Shown here in pieces: positions 1 to 8,502 of a stretch of 15,868 nucleotides of DNA. Origin of the DNA: a bacterium (GTDB lineage: Bacteria > Patescibacteriota > Minisyncoccia > Minisyncoccales > CG1-02-41-26); contig JAGYMG010000008.1 in the NCBI GenBank assembly GCA_018400675.1, positions 1 to 15,868 of the forward strand, written 5' to 3'. Both the position numbers and the translations under genes were made by a program. Each line of letters begins with the position of its first letter. Position 1 is the first letter of the stretch. Below the pieces are notes generated by a model. That model had not been told where the DNA came from. It saw nothing but the letters and a program-made list of their open reading frames with translations, and did no database searches.

Positions 1-90
1 AAAGACTTCCGGACCAGACGGCCTCATAAAGAATTAAAATTTGATGTGGGCGGTATCCAGATGATAAGGGATGCCGATCCCAACCGTTAG
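1..90 (+). CDS. 3' end of an unidentified gene (29 codons visible)
   Basis: Frame 1 is open from the first base to a TAG at 88-90, while the other two forward frames hit stops within about 40 bases. The visible tail is basic, rich in Arg and Lys, and ends in DADPNR. It has no membrane segment or catalytic motif that I can recognise. It lies 29 bases upstream of ileS on the same strand, so it may belong to the same transcription unit. With only 29 residues I cannot name a family. The reading frame is supported; the product is unknown. Confidence 0.6.
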   Translation, partial: KDFRTRRPHKELKFDVGGIQMIRDADPNR

Positions 91-119
91 TAGTCTTGAA
101 ATAAATTATAAGAATAATT

Positions 120-3041
120 ATGAACCTTAATCTACCTGAAATAGAGAAAAAAATAATAAAATTCTGGCAGGAACATAAAATTTTCCAGCAATTGAGAGAA
201 AAGAATAAAGGCAATAAGCCGTGGTCTTTTTTGGATGGTCCCATTACAGCTAATAATCCTATGGGTGTGCACCACGCCTGGGGTAGGAGTTATAAGGATT
301 TATTCCAGCGCTATCATGCTATGGAGGGCTATGATGAGAGGTTCCAGAACGGCTTTGACTGCCAGGGTCTATGGGTAGAGGTAGAAGTGGAAAAGGAATT
401 GGGTTTTAAGGACAAGAAAGACATAGAGGCTTATGGCATAGAAAGATTTATTAATAAATGTAAGGAACGGGTAAAGAAATATTCTCAAATCCAGACAGAA
501 CAATCTATCCGTTTAGGCCAATGGATGGATTGGGATCATTCCTATTATACAATGTCCGATGAGAATAATTATACTATCTGGCATTTTCTCAAACAGTGCT
601 GGCAGAAAGGTTTGCTTTACAAGGGGCGAGATGTCGTGCCCTGGTGTCCCCGCTGCGGAACAGCTATCTCCCAACATGAAATCTTGACTGAGGAGTATAA
701 GACGATAACCCATAAAGCTGTTTATGTTCGTTTGCCAGTGAAAGGGGAGAAGAACCTTTTCTTCTTAGCCTGGACGACTACGCCTTGGACGCTGCCGGCT
801 AATGTCGCTTTAGCTGTTCAGCCTGATTTTGATTATGCCAAGGTGAAAGACGCCCAAGGCGACGTGTATATTCTCTTAAAAGATAAGGCTGATATTATTC
901 CCAATGGAACAATTATAGAAACCTTAAAAGGTAAAGATATGGCTGGTATGACCTATGAGGGAATATTTGATGAATTGCCGGCTGTCAAAGATAGTCTGGC
1001 TGATTATCAACACAGTTTGATCCTCTGGGCGGATGTTACGGCTGAAGAAGGAACAGGCGTTGTCCATACTGCTCCTGGTTGTGGGCAGGAAGACTTTCAT
1101 TTAAGCCAGTCTTTAGGGATACCAGTCATTGACCCGACTAATGAAGAAAGCAGATATAAAGAGGGCTTTGGTTTTTTAACCGGCCAGCTAGTAACAGCGT
1201 CTCGGGAATTAATTTTTGAAGATTTAAAAAAGAAGAATCTTGTCTATCGGATTGAAGACTATCAGCATCGTTATCCTACCTGTTGGCGTTGTAAGTCAGA
1301 ACTAATCTTTCGCTTGGTGGATGAGTGGTATATTTCAATGGATAAGCTCAGGGAGGAGTTGATAGCAAGCGTTAAAAAAGTAAACTGGGTACCGTCTTTT
1401 GGTTTAGAGCGGGAACTGGATTGGTTGAGACATATGGATGATTGGCTGATATCTAAGAAAAGATACTGGGGTCTTGCTCTGCCTATCTATGAATGTTCTC
1501 ACTGCGGTCATTTTGAGGTAATTGGCTCCCAGGAAGAATTGAAAGAAAGGGCTGTAGAAGGCTGGCCTGCTTTCGAAGGCCATTCGCCCCACCGGCCGTT
1601 TGTAGATGAGGTAAAGATACAATGTTCCCAATGCGGGGCAGTCGTTTCTCGTATTAAGGATGTAGGCAATCCGTGGCTGGACGCTGGCATTGTGCCTTTT
1701 TCTACCCTTAGCTATTTCAAGGATAAGGATTATTGGCAGCACTGGTTCCCGGTTGACCTTATTTCAGAGTCCTTCCCCGGTCAGTTTAAGAATTGGTTTT
1801 ATGCCCTTTTGGTAATGAGCCAGGTCTTGGAGGGCAAGCCGCCAATGAAAAAGATCTTTGGTTATGCCACAGTAGTCGATGAGCAGGGAGAAGAAATGCA
1901 CAAATCAAAAGGTAATGCTATTTGGTTTGGCGATGCTGTGGAAGAAATGGGAGCTGACGTAATGCGTTGGATGTATCTCCGCCAGAACCCTGTCTATGAC
2001 CTTAGGTTTGGTTATAACGTTGCCAAGGAAGTGAAGAGAAAACTATTAACCCTCTGGAACAGCTATCTCTTTTTTGAAACCTATGTCTTGAATAATAAGA
2101 AAAGAGATTTCCAGTATTGGGGTGAGTCAGCAATGGAACAACAAGCCATAAAGAGTCTGCTTAATAAATGGATTCTTTCCAGGCTGAATCAACTAATGAA
2201 GACGGTTAAAGAATCTTTAGACAACCTTGCTCCCGATCGAGCCAGTGGCGCGATCGAAGATTTTTTCATCAATGATTTCTCCCTCTGGTTTATTAGGCGC
2301 TCTCGGAAAATTTTTCAATCAGCGGGAAAAGATGGAGCAGGGGAAGAAGAGAGGGCAGAGGCAGCCAATGTTTTTTATCATGTCTTGCTTAATCTCTTAA
2401 AATTAACAGCGCCTTTTATACCTTTCTTTTCTGAAGAGGTTTATAGCCATCTGCGGAGAGAACCAATGCCAGCATCAATCCATCTCTGGGATTGGCCTAT
2501 TGCTAAAGAGGAAAGAATATTGCCAGCACTGGAAAAAGAAATGGAGCGGATAAGAGAAGTAATTGCTCTGGCTTTAGCAAAAAGGGCTGAAGCAGGGATA
2601 AAAACGCGTCAGCCTCTATCTTGTCTGACAATAAAGGATGAGGGTTTGAATTTTAACCCAGCGCTGTTGACTCTTCTCAAAGAAGAGGTAAATGTAAAAG
2701 AGATTGCTTTTGATAAGGAGATAGCAGCAACAGTCATATTAGATGAAACAATAACACCAGAATTAAAAAAAGAAGGGATCGTTAGGGAATTTATCCGAAC
2801 GGTTAATATGTTAAGGAAGGAATTAGGTCTAACCCCTCAAGATAAGATAGAGATTTATTATCAAGCTGGTGAGTTGAGTGGTCAGGCCTTAACTGATAGT
2901 GAAAAAACAATTTTAACCTCAACTGCTGCTAGGGCTATAACAGCTGTGGATAATATTGAAGAGAATAAAGATTATCAGCTTGAAAAGGAGTTAGACGTTT
3001 TTCAAGAAACCGTTAAATTAGCTATTAAAAAAATTAAATAA
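120..3041 (+). CDS. ileS: Isoleucyl-tRNA synthetase (class I) with altered GxHH signature
   Basis: This cytoplasmic enzyme charges tRNA-Ile with isoleucine using ATP, and its inserted CP1 domain hydrolyses mis-charged valine. At 973 aa it is near full family length. The Rossmann catalytic domain starts at about residue 38. Where most IleRSs have HIGH, residues 49-52 read GVHH. The KMSKS loop is EMHKS (592-596). The editing domain shows the Thr-rich WTTTPW (218-223) and GTGVVHTAPG (311-320), with the conserved Asp at 325. Cys pairs suited to zinc lie at 176/179, 388/391, 459/462 and 502/505. The helical anticodon-binding domain, including a NDFSLWFIRRSR stretch, fills the C-terminal third. No Shine-Dalgarno precedes the ATG. 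The next gene starts 9 bases after the stop. The identity is secure; assignment to the IleRS2 branch is inferred from the GxHH motif. Confidence 0.97.
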   Translation: MNLNLPEIEKKIIKFWQEHKIFQQLREKNKGNKPWSFLDGPITANNPMGVHHAWGRSYKDLFQRYHAMEGYDERFQNGFDCQGLWVEVEVEKELGFKDKKDIEAYGIERFINKCKERVKKYSQIQTEQSIRLGQWMDWDHSYYTMSDENNYTIWHFLKQCWQKGLLYKGRDVVPWCPRCGTAISQHEILTEEYKTITHKAVYVRLPVKGEKNLFFLAWTTTPWTLPANVALAVQPDFDYAKVKDAQGDVYILLKDKADIIPNGTIIETLKGKDMAGMTYEGIFDELPAVKDSLADYQHSLILWADVTAEEGTGVVHTAPGCGQEDFHLSQSLGIPVIDPTNEESRYKEGFGFLTGQLVTASRELIFEDLKKKNLVYRIEDYQHRYPTCWRCKSELIFRLVDEWYISMDKLREELIASVKKVNWVPSFGLERELDWLRHMDDWLISKKRYWGLALPIYECSHCGHFEVIGSQEELKERAVEGWPAFEGHSPHRPFVDEVKIQCSQCGAVVSRIKDVGNPWLDAGIVPFSTLSYFKDKDYWQHWFPVDLISESFPGQFKNWFYALLVMSQVLEGKPPMKKIFGYATVVDEQGEEMHKSKGNAIWFGDAVEEMGADVMRWMYLRQNPVYDLRFGYNVAKEVKRKLLTLWNSYLFFETYVLNNKKRDFQYWGESAMEQQAIKSLLNKWILSRLNQLMKTVKESLDNLAPDRASGAIEDFFINDFSLWFIRRSRKIFQSAGKDGAGEEERAEAANVFYHVLLNLLKLTAPFIPFFSEEVYSHLRREPMPASIHLWDWPIAKEERILPALEKEMERIREVIALALAKRAEAGIKTRQPLSCLTIKDEGLNFNPALLTLLKEEVNVKEIAFDKEIAATVILDETITPELKKEGIVREFIRTVNMLRKELGLTPQDKIEIYYQAGELSGQALTDSEKTILTSTAARAITAVDNIEENKDYQLEKELDVFQETVKLAIKKIK

Positions 3042-3050
3042 TTTTTATTT

Positions 3051-3359
3051 ATGGCTGACAAAAAAGAAGCAGACAAAAGTTTATTCGGCAAGAAAAGACA
3101 TCTCTCCCGCTTGGAATTTAGGGAAAAACTAAGGAAGGCTCCTTCCAATATTCCAGGAGCAAGAAAAAGGTATGGTAAAAAAGAGAGGGTAATGCTGGAG
3201 GAAGAACTATTTGGCGATCGTTATGGCAGTTATATCAGCAGAGAGGAATACCAGCGGCGATTACGGGAATTAGAAAGAGAAAAATACAGAACAAACAAAG
3301 TGGGAGAGCGGATAGCTTTGGAAAGGAAAATAAAATACCTGGAAGAATTAGCCGATTAA
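3051..3359 (+). CDS. Small, highly charged protein of unknown function
   Basis: This 102-aa protein consists almost entirely of charged residues and is predicted soluble. It has no signal peptide, no membrane segment and no cysteines. The N-terminal half is basic (FGKKRHLSRLEFREKLRK, then a KRYGKKERV stretch). The C-terminal half, from about residue 60, is rich in Glu, Arg and Leu (YQRRLRELEREK) and likely forms one long helix or coiled coil. It sits 9 bases after ileS and 4 bases before recO, so it is probably co-transcribed with both. The basic half could bind nucleic acid, but that is only inference. I recognise no family. Its tight fit between two well-supported genes on the same strand argues that it is a real gene. 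Confidence 0.75.
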   Translation: MADKKEADKSLFGKKRHLSRLEFREKLRKAPSNIPGARKRYGKKERVMLEEELFGDRYGSYISREEYQRRLRELEREKYRTNKVGERIALERKIKYLEELAD

Positions 3360-3363
3360 AATA

Positions 3364-4131
3364 ATGTTTATTCGTTATCAGACCAAAGCAGTATTGCTCA
3401 AAGAGCAGGCCAGAGGAGAAGGTGATATCCTGCTCAGTGTTTTTAGCCAGCAATATGGGAAGATAGAGATATTAGCTCGCTCACTCCGCAAGGTAAAGTC
3501 TAAATTAAGAGGGGAAACAGAATTATTTTCCTTGGTCCTGCTTGAATATATCCAGGGCAAGCATTATAAGACCTTGACCAATATCAGCAGGGTTAGAGAT
3601 TATAGCCAATTAAAAAAAACGCCGGCAAAATTAAAAGTTGCCTTTCAAGTAAGCAGAACCCTTATTGGCTTGATTGAGAACGAAGAAAGAGATAAAAAAA
3701 TCTGGGAGCTGCTCTTAGAGACATTAGGGCAATTAGACGATTACCAGTTAGAGCAAGGAGATAGCTATTTTAATTTTTCCAATAAAATTCTGCTTAAGAA
3801 TCACTGGCCTTTAAAATTAATATATCATTATTTCTTTTGGAGCTTGATTGAGATTTTGGGTTATAAACCGGAATTATATCACTGTGCTCTTTGCCAGAAG
3901 AAACTGAGACCTGAAGGCCTCTATTTTTCTTTCCGGGAGAGGGGTGTTCTTTGCAATCATTGTTTTGAACGGTTGGAGGAGGGAGACAAAAAGGATTGCC
4001 TTGAGATAGAACCGAATCTGATAAAAATTGTCAGACTCTTGGTAGAGAAACAATGGTCACTCCTGCAGCGTTTGCAGGTGACAGAAAAAGAAAAAATAGC
4101 CATTGATGGCCTCTTAAATATTTTTGCTTAA
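3364..4131 (+). CDS. recO: DNA repair protein RecO
   Basis: RecO is a recombination mediator. With RecR it loads RecA onto SSB-coated single-stranded DNA in gap repair, and it can anneal complementary strands. The 255-aa length is typical. The N-terminal OB-fold region (about residues 1-80) has the family opening, with YQTKAVLLKEQARGEGDILL followed by a beta-rich stretch ending near the LRGETELF segment. The helical C-terminal domain carries a four-cysteine zinc site, C174/C177 and C197/C200 (CALC and CNHC). The start ATG follows the preceding stop by 4 bases and has no Shine-Dalgarno. A 92-base gap follows, so recO may end the ileS-led transcription unit, although I see no clear terminator there. 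Confidence 0.9.
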   Translation: MFIRYQTKAVLLKEQARGEGDILLSVFSQQYGKIEILARSLRKVKSKLRGETELFSLVLLEYIQGKHYKTLTNISRVRDYSQLKKTPAKLKVAFQVSRTLIGLIENEERDKKIWELLLETLGQLDDYQLEQGDSYFNFSNKILLKNHWPLKLIYHYFFWSLIEILGYKPELYHCALCQKKLRPEGLYFSFRERGVLCNHCFERLEEGDKKDCLEIEPNLIKIVRLLVEKQWSLLQRLQVTEKEKIAIDGLLNIFA

Positions 4132-4180
4132 ATGTCTTGTTGGATTAGTCCGTTGAGGTTAGTTAATTTTTAGGTTAAAC

Positions 4181-4210
4181 TTAAATAATTATAAAATACT
4201 TAGCTATAAT
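4181..4210 (+). promoter_or_regulatory. Weak candidate promoter before the 551-aa gene
   Basis: The 92-base gap after recO is very AT-rich. It contains a perfect TATAAT at 4205-4210 with a poor -35 candidate, TTAAAT (4181-4186), 18 bases upstream. Transcription would start near 4217, only about 7 bases before the ATG at 4224, giving an almost leaderless mRNA. In DNA this AT-rich a TATAAT can arise by chance, so the call rests mainly on position. Confidence 0.3.
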
Positions 4211-4223
4211 TAAATAGAAATAT

Positions 4224-5879
4224 ATGAATAAAACTTTAGTTTCCTCAATCATCATTTTTTTCTTAGCTGTTGGTCTAGCTGGTTTTTGGTATTATCAAAA
4301 AAATAATTATTCCAAAGAGGTGCTTAAATTAGAAATCTTAGGCCCGGAATATGCTCAAGCCGGAGAAGAGATAGAGTATTTAGTAAGATATAAGAACAAC
4401 GGTGATGTGGTTTTGGAAGATCCGGAATTGACTTTTCAATTCCCGGATAATTCTATTATTAAGGAGGGAGAGGATTTGAGAAGAACTAAGAAAACAGAAG
4501 ATCTCTATCCTGGCGAGGAGAAAAGTTTTAAGTTTTCAGCTCATCTCTTAGGCAGGGAAAATGAGACAGTGATGGCCCAAGCTTGGCTGAGCTACCAGCC
4601 AAAGAATCTTAATGCCCGTTATGAATCAAAAACAAGTTTCAGCACTCAGATAAGATTTGTCCCTCTCACCTTTGAATTTGATATGCCCTCTAAGATTGAG
4701 ACAGGCCAGGAGCTTCGTTTCTCTCTGAATTATTTTTCCAATTGCCAGTGCCAGTTATCTGATTTAAGAATTGAAGTAGACTATCCCGATGGTTTTACTT
4801 TTAAAGACGCTGCACCCAAGGATCTAGATGAAACGGAGTGGGATATAGGGTATCTCTTCCAAGCTGATGGAGGCCAGGTAGAGATAGTAGGTGATATTAG
4901 AGGTGAGACCGGGGAACAGAAAATTTTCCGGGCTAAACTGGGTATCTATAAAGAGGGCCGTTTTGTTGTCCTTAAAGAAGCAGCTCAATCCTTACGTATT
5001 GTCGAGCCTTCTCTTTATATCTCTCAGACAATTAACAGTTCTCCTAATTATATAGCTAATCCAGGTGATATGCTCCATTATGAAATATTTTTTAAGAATA
5101 TTGGCGATACGCCTTTCCAGAAAAAGTTTATGCTAGTGAAGTTAGAGGGAGAGGCCTTTGATCTAGACAGTTTGCGTTCCAATAACGGGGAGAGTGGACC
5201 GGGTGATAACTCTATAATATTTGATTGGAAAAGAGTGCCGGCCTTGAGTTATTTAGACGCCGGAGAAGAAGGTAAGGTGGAGTTTTGGATAAAGGCACAA
5301 TCAGAAGCATTTGAAACACACATCAAGAATCCTGTTTTAGCCAATCAAATTATTGTCAGCGAAATTGAAAAGAATTTTGAAGTTAAACTCAATTCCAATC
5401 CGGTTATCACCCAAGCCGCCTATTTCCAGAATGAATTTTTTGATAATAGTGGTCCTTTACCACCAACGGTTGGCCAGGATACTACCTATACTATTGTTTG
5501 GCAGGTTAAAAATTATTGGAATGAATTAACCAATGTAAAAGTTAAATCAGTCTTGCCTGATAACGTCAAGCCGACAGGAAACATCTTCCCTGAAGATGTA
5601 AAGTTTACCTTTGACTCTGACAGTCAAGAAGTGATGTGGACAATTAATGAATTAGCGGCTTATCAGGGTATATCAGACAATCCGCTTACTCTTGCTTTCC
5701 AGGTGCGACTGACGCCGGAAGCAGATCAGCGATCTGAGCCAGCTGTGCTGGTAGAGAAAACTGAAATTACTGGCCAGGATAAGTTCACCGAAGACGTCGT
5801 TAGCAGCAGCGTCCCAGCCTTGGATACTGTCCTGAACAAGGATGATTCAGTCTCAGCGGAGGAGGGTATAGTTCAATAA
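4224..5879 (+). CDS. Membrane-anchored protein with probable beta-sandwich repeats
   Basis: This 551-aa protein begins with a single hydrophobic segment (residues about 5-23, SSIIIFFLAVGLAGFWYY). The rest is predicted to lie outside the cytoplasmic membrane. The exported part looks like about four successive domains of the CARDB/DUF11 'conserved repeat' style, near residues 33-140, 150-245, 255-385 and 395-515. Each carries a phrase such as AGEEIEYLVRYKNNGD or PGDMLHYEIFFKNIGD, in which a beta strand ends in a [KR]NxGD turn. Such repeats are common in bacterial and archaeal surface proteins. The C-terminus is acidic, with no LPxTG motif or second anchor. It lies between recO and glyS, 20 bases before the latter. 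A structural or adhesive role is inferred; domain boundaries are approximate. Confidence 0.8.
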   Translation: MNKTLVSSIIIFFLAVGLAGFWYYQKNNYSKEVLKLEILGPEYAQAGEEIEYLVRYKNNGDVVLEDPELTFQFPDNSIIKEGEDLRRTKKTEDLYPGEEKSFKFSAHLLGRENETVMAQAWLSYQPKNLNARYESKTSFSTQIRFVPLTFEFDMPSKIETGQELRFSLNYFSNCQCQLSDLRIEVDYPDGFTFKDAAPKDLDETEWDIGYLFQADGGQVEIVGDIRGETGEQKIFRAKLGIYKEGRFVVLKEAAQSLRIVEPSLYISQTINSSPNYIANPGDMLHYEIFFKNIGDTPFQKKFMLVKLEGEAFDLDSLRSNNGESGPGDNSIIFDWKRVPALSYLDAGEEGKVEFWIKAQSEAFETHIKNPVLANQIIVSEIEKNFEVKLNSNPVITQAAYFQNEFFDNSGPLPPTVGQDTTYTIVWQVKNYWNELTNVKVKSVLPDNVKPTGNIFPEDVKFTFDSDSQEVMWTINELAAYQGISDNPLTLAFQVRLTPEADQRSEPAVLVEKTEITGQDKFTEDVVSSSVPALDTVLNKDDSVSAEEGIVQ

Positions 5880-5899
5880 TTAAGCCTTAGTCAAGATTT

Positions 5900-7222
5900 A
5901 TGAAGGACATGCAAACAATTATTTCTTTAGCTAAAAGAAGGGGTTTCATTTTCCCGGCCTCGGAGATATATGATGGGCTGGGTGGTGTTTATGATTTTGG
6001 TCCTTTAGGAGTGGCGCTGGTTAACAATCTTAAAAAAGCTTGGTGGCAATCCATGACTAGGAATCATGATAATGTTGTTGGTTTAGACTCAGCTATATTA
6101 ATGAACAAGAAAGTCTTAAAGGCTTCCGGCCATTTGAGCGCTGGTTTTGCTGACGAGTTGCTGGAGTGTAAACAGTGCCAAAAGAGGTTTAAGAAAGACG
6201 AAGTGGAAGGAGATGTCTGTCCGGCTTGCGGAGGCGCTTTGAGTGAACCACGGCAGTTTAATCTTATGATGAAGACCTTTATTGGGCCGGTGGAGGATGA
6301 GGCGGCTATAGCATATTTAAGGCCAGAAACCTGCCAGGGAATATACCTTAACTTTTTGAATGTGCTTAATACGATGCGGATGAAGATTCCTTTTGGTATA
6401 GCCCAAATCGGCAAGGCTTTTCGTAATGAGATTAATCCTAAGAATTTTATTTTTCGGAAGAGGGAGTTTGAGCAAATGGAGATGCAATGGTTTTGCCGTC
6501 CTCAGGCAGCTAACGATTTTTTTGAATATTGGAAAAAGGAAAGACTAACTTGGTACCAAATAATGGGTTTAAAAAAGGAAAATCTTAGGGTGCAAGAAAT
6601 CCCGGAAGAGGAGAGAGCCCATTATGCTCAGAGACAGATTGATATTGAATATCATTTTCCTTTTGGCTGGGGGGAAATTGAAGGAATCCATAATCGTGGT
6701 GATTGGGATCTTAAGAATCATTCTCAACATTCTGGCCGAGAGCTTAGTTATACTGAAGAGAATGGAGAAAAATATTACCCTCACATTATTGAAACGTCTG
6801 TTGGTGTAGAGCGTTCTTTCTTAGCCTTTTTCTCTGACGCTTTTGAAGAAGTAGCAGGAGGCCGGACTAAAACAACTACAGCAGTTAAAGAAAAAGAAAT
6901 TCTCTTGAGGTTACCTAAAGCATTGAGCCCGATTAAGATATTGGTGCTGCCTTTAGTAAAGAATAAACCAGCCCTTCAAGAAAAAGCCACAGCTGTTTAT
7001 CAATCATTAAAAAGTCAGTTCTCTTGTCGGTATGATGACGTTGGTTCTATCGGTCGGAGATATAGGCGGGGTGATGAAATTGGGGTTAATTATGCCCTGA
7101 CCATTGATTTTGAGAGCTTGGATAACGACGATCTTACTGTCCGAGATCGGGATACCATGAAGCAGGAGAGAATAAAAATAAAAGCGCTGCCGGCGTTCCT
7201 TAGCAAGCAGCTTGCTGCCTGA
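5900..7222 (+). CDS. glyS: Glycyl-tRNA synthetase, alpha2 (dimeric) class II type
   Basis: This enzyme charges tRNA-Gly with glycine. It is the single-chain, homodimeric form found in archaea, eukaryotes and many bacteria, not the alpha2-beta2 GlyQ/GlyS type of E. coli. Residues about 10-45 match the family opening (FIFPASEIYDGLGGVYDFGP). Cysteines 90/93 and 107/110 (CKQC, CPAC) form a probable zinc site in the insertion before motif 2. LRPETCQGIY supports the active site. Motif 2 is FRNEI with Arg175, followed by the RKREFEQMEMQWF stretch. Motif 3 is GVERSFLAF with Arg305. The C-terminal part, from about residue 345, is the anticodon-binding domain. The 440-aa length is normal for the compact bacterial form. 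The start has no Shine-Dalgarno; Met4 is a possible alternative. Confidence 0.96.
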   Translation: MKDMQTIISLAKRRGFIFPASEIYDGLGGVYDFGPLGVALVNNLKKAWWQSMTRNHDNVVGLDSAILMNKKVLKASGHLSAGFADELLECKQCQKRFKKDEVEGDVCPACGGALSEPRQFNLMMKTFIGPVEDEAAIAYLRPETCQGIYLNFLNVLNTMRMKIPFGIAQIGKAFRNEINPKNFIFRKREFEQMEMQWFCRPQAANDFFEYWKKERLTWYQIMGLKKENLRVQEIPEEERAHYAQRQIDIEYHFPFGWGEIEGIHNRGDWDLKNHSQHSGRELSYTEENGEKYYPHIIETSVGVERSFLAFFSDAFEEVAGGRTKTTTAVKEKEILLRLPKALSPIKILVLPLVKNKPALQEKATAVYQSLKSQFSCRYDDVGSIGRRYRRGDEIGVNYALTIDFESLDNDDLTVRDRDTMKQERIKIKALPAFLSKQLAA

Positions 7223-7232
7223 CAATATATTA

Positions 7233-8498
7233 ATGTTTAAAGAAGATATTCTTAAAAATGGACTCCGGATAATTAGGGTGCCGATGAAAAACACGCAAAC
7301 AGTTACTGTGTTGGTTTTAGTTGCTGCTGGCTCTCAATATGAGCAGAAGGAATTAAATGGCATCTCCCACTTTTTGGAACATATGTTTTTTAAGGGGACC
7401 AAAAAACGACCGCGGCCCCTGGACGTTGCCGAGTCTTTAGATAAAGTAGGTGGTAGTTATAATGCTTTTACTGGTGATGAATTTACTGGTTACTGGGCTA
7501 AGACAGATGCTCGGCATCAGGCATTGGCCTTAGATTGGGTCTCTGATATTTTTCTTAATTCAAGAATGCCGACTGAAGAAATTGAAAGAGAAAGGGGGGT
7601 GATTATTGAAGAAATGCACATGTATCTGGATACACCGATGATCTATATAGAGGATGTTTGGAAGGAATTACTTTATAATGATCAACCGGCTGGGCGGCCA
7701 ACTATCGGCCATAAAGAAAATATTCTTAATTTTAAAAGAAAAGACCTACTTAATTACTTGCGGGATTACTACACAGCTGCCAAGACAGTAGTGGTGCTAG
7801 CCGGCAACATCGATGAAAAAGAATCTCTTAAGAAGGCAAAAGACTGTTTCCAGGGTGTTAGAACAAAAACGCCGATAAACAAAAAAAAGATTTTTGAAAA
7901 ACAGGCCAAGCCTCAATCCTTGATACGGTACAAGCAAACAGATCAGACGCATCTTGCTCTGGGGGTGAGGGGTTATAATCTTTTCCAGAAAGAAAAATAT
8001 GCCCAGACACTCTTGGCTGTTATCCTGGGTGGTAATATGAGCTCCCGTCTCTTTAATAAAATAAGAGGGGAAAGGGGGTTAGCTTATTATATTCACACTA
8101 ACGCCGAATCATTTAGTGATGCAGGTTATCTTACCAGCCAAGCGGGGGTGCCCCATAAGAATGTTGCTGAGGTAGTAAGCCTTATTCTGGAAGAATACAG
8201 CAAGATAAAAGAGCAGGGTGTTAGCGAAGAAGAGTTGCAGAAAGCCAAGGATTATCTCAAAGGAACCACTGTCCTGAATATGGAATCCTCAAGTGCCCAA
8301 GCTTCTTTTTACGGCAGCCAGGCAGTACTCTTAGAGCAAATGCTGAGTCTCAAAGAAAAATTTGCTAAGATTGATAAAATTAAGAAAAAAGACATAGCTG
8401 CAGCGGCGGCAACAATATTCAAACCCGAAAAGTTAAACCTAGCCCTTATTGGTCCCCATAATAGTAGGTCAAAAATTAATAACTTATTAAAAATTTAA
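7233..8498 (+). CDS. M16-family zinc metallopeptidase (processing-peptidase-like)
   Basis: This is a pitrilysin-family (M16) peptidase related to bacterial YmxG/PqqL-type proteins and the mitochondrial processing peptidase beta subunit. The inverted zinc motif HFLEH is at residues 46-50. The third ligand, a Glu in the ERGVIIEEM segment (residue 126 or 127), is at the expected spacing. The second half (about residues 210-421) has the M16 C-terminal fold signature around RGERGLAYYI. No signal peptide is visible. I chose the ATG at 7233, 10 bases after the glyS stop, because MFKEDILKNGLR matches the usual family N-terminus. An in-frame ATG at 7212 would overlap glyS by 11 bases and add MLPDNIL. 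The substrate is unknown. Confidence 0.92.
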   Translation: MFKEDILKNGLRIIRVPMKNTQTVTVLVLVAAGSQYEQKELNGISHFLEHMFFKGTKKRPRPLDVAESLDKVGGSYNAFTGDEFTGYWAKTDARHQALALDWVSDIFLNSRMPTEEIERERGVIIEEMHMYLDTPMIYIEDVWKELLYNDQPAGRPTIGHKENILNFKRKDLLNYLRDYYTAAKTVVVLAGNIDEKESLKKAKDCFQGVRTKTPINKKKIFEKQAKPQSLIRYKQTDQTHLALGVRGYNLFQKEKYAQTLLAVILGGNMSSRLFNKIRGERGLAYYIHTNAESFSDAGYLTSQAGVPHKNVAEVVSLILEEYSKIKEQGVSEEELQKAKDYLKGTTVLNMESSSAQASFYGSQAVLLEQMLSLKEKFAKIDKIKKKDIAAAAATIFKPEKLNLALIGPHNSRSKINNLLKI

Positions 8499-8502
8499 AA
8501 AT

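Noticed and set aside
1404..1742. 112-codon reading frame on the - strand inside ileS
   Set aside because: It lies opposite a well-conserved synthetase, with no ribosome-binding site and a composition mirroring the real gene. The other antisense frames inside ileS, glyS, metG and leuS were rejected for the same reason.
6624..6809. 61-codon + strand frame inside glyS
   Set aside because: It overlaps the catalytic core of glyS in another frame and has no independent signals.
7212..7232. Upstream start for the M16 peptidase, overlapping glyS
   Set aside because: The extra seven residues do not resemble the family N-terminus, whereas MFKEDILKNGL does. The start at 7233 leaves a clean 10-base spacer.
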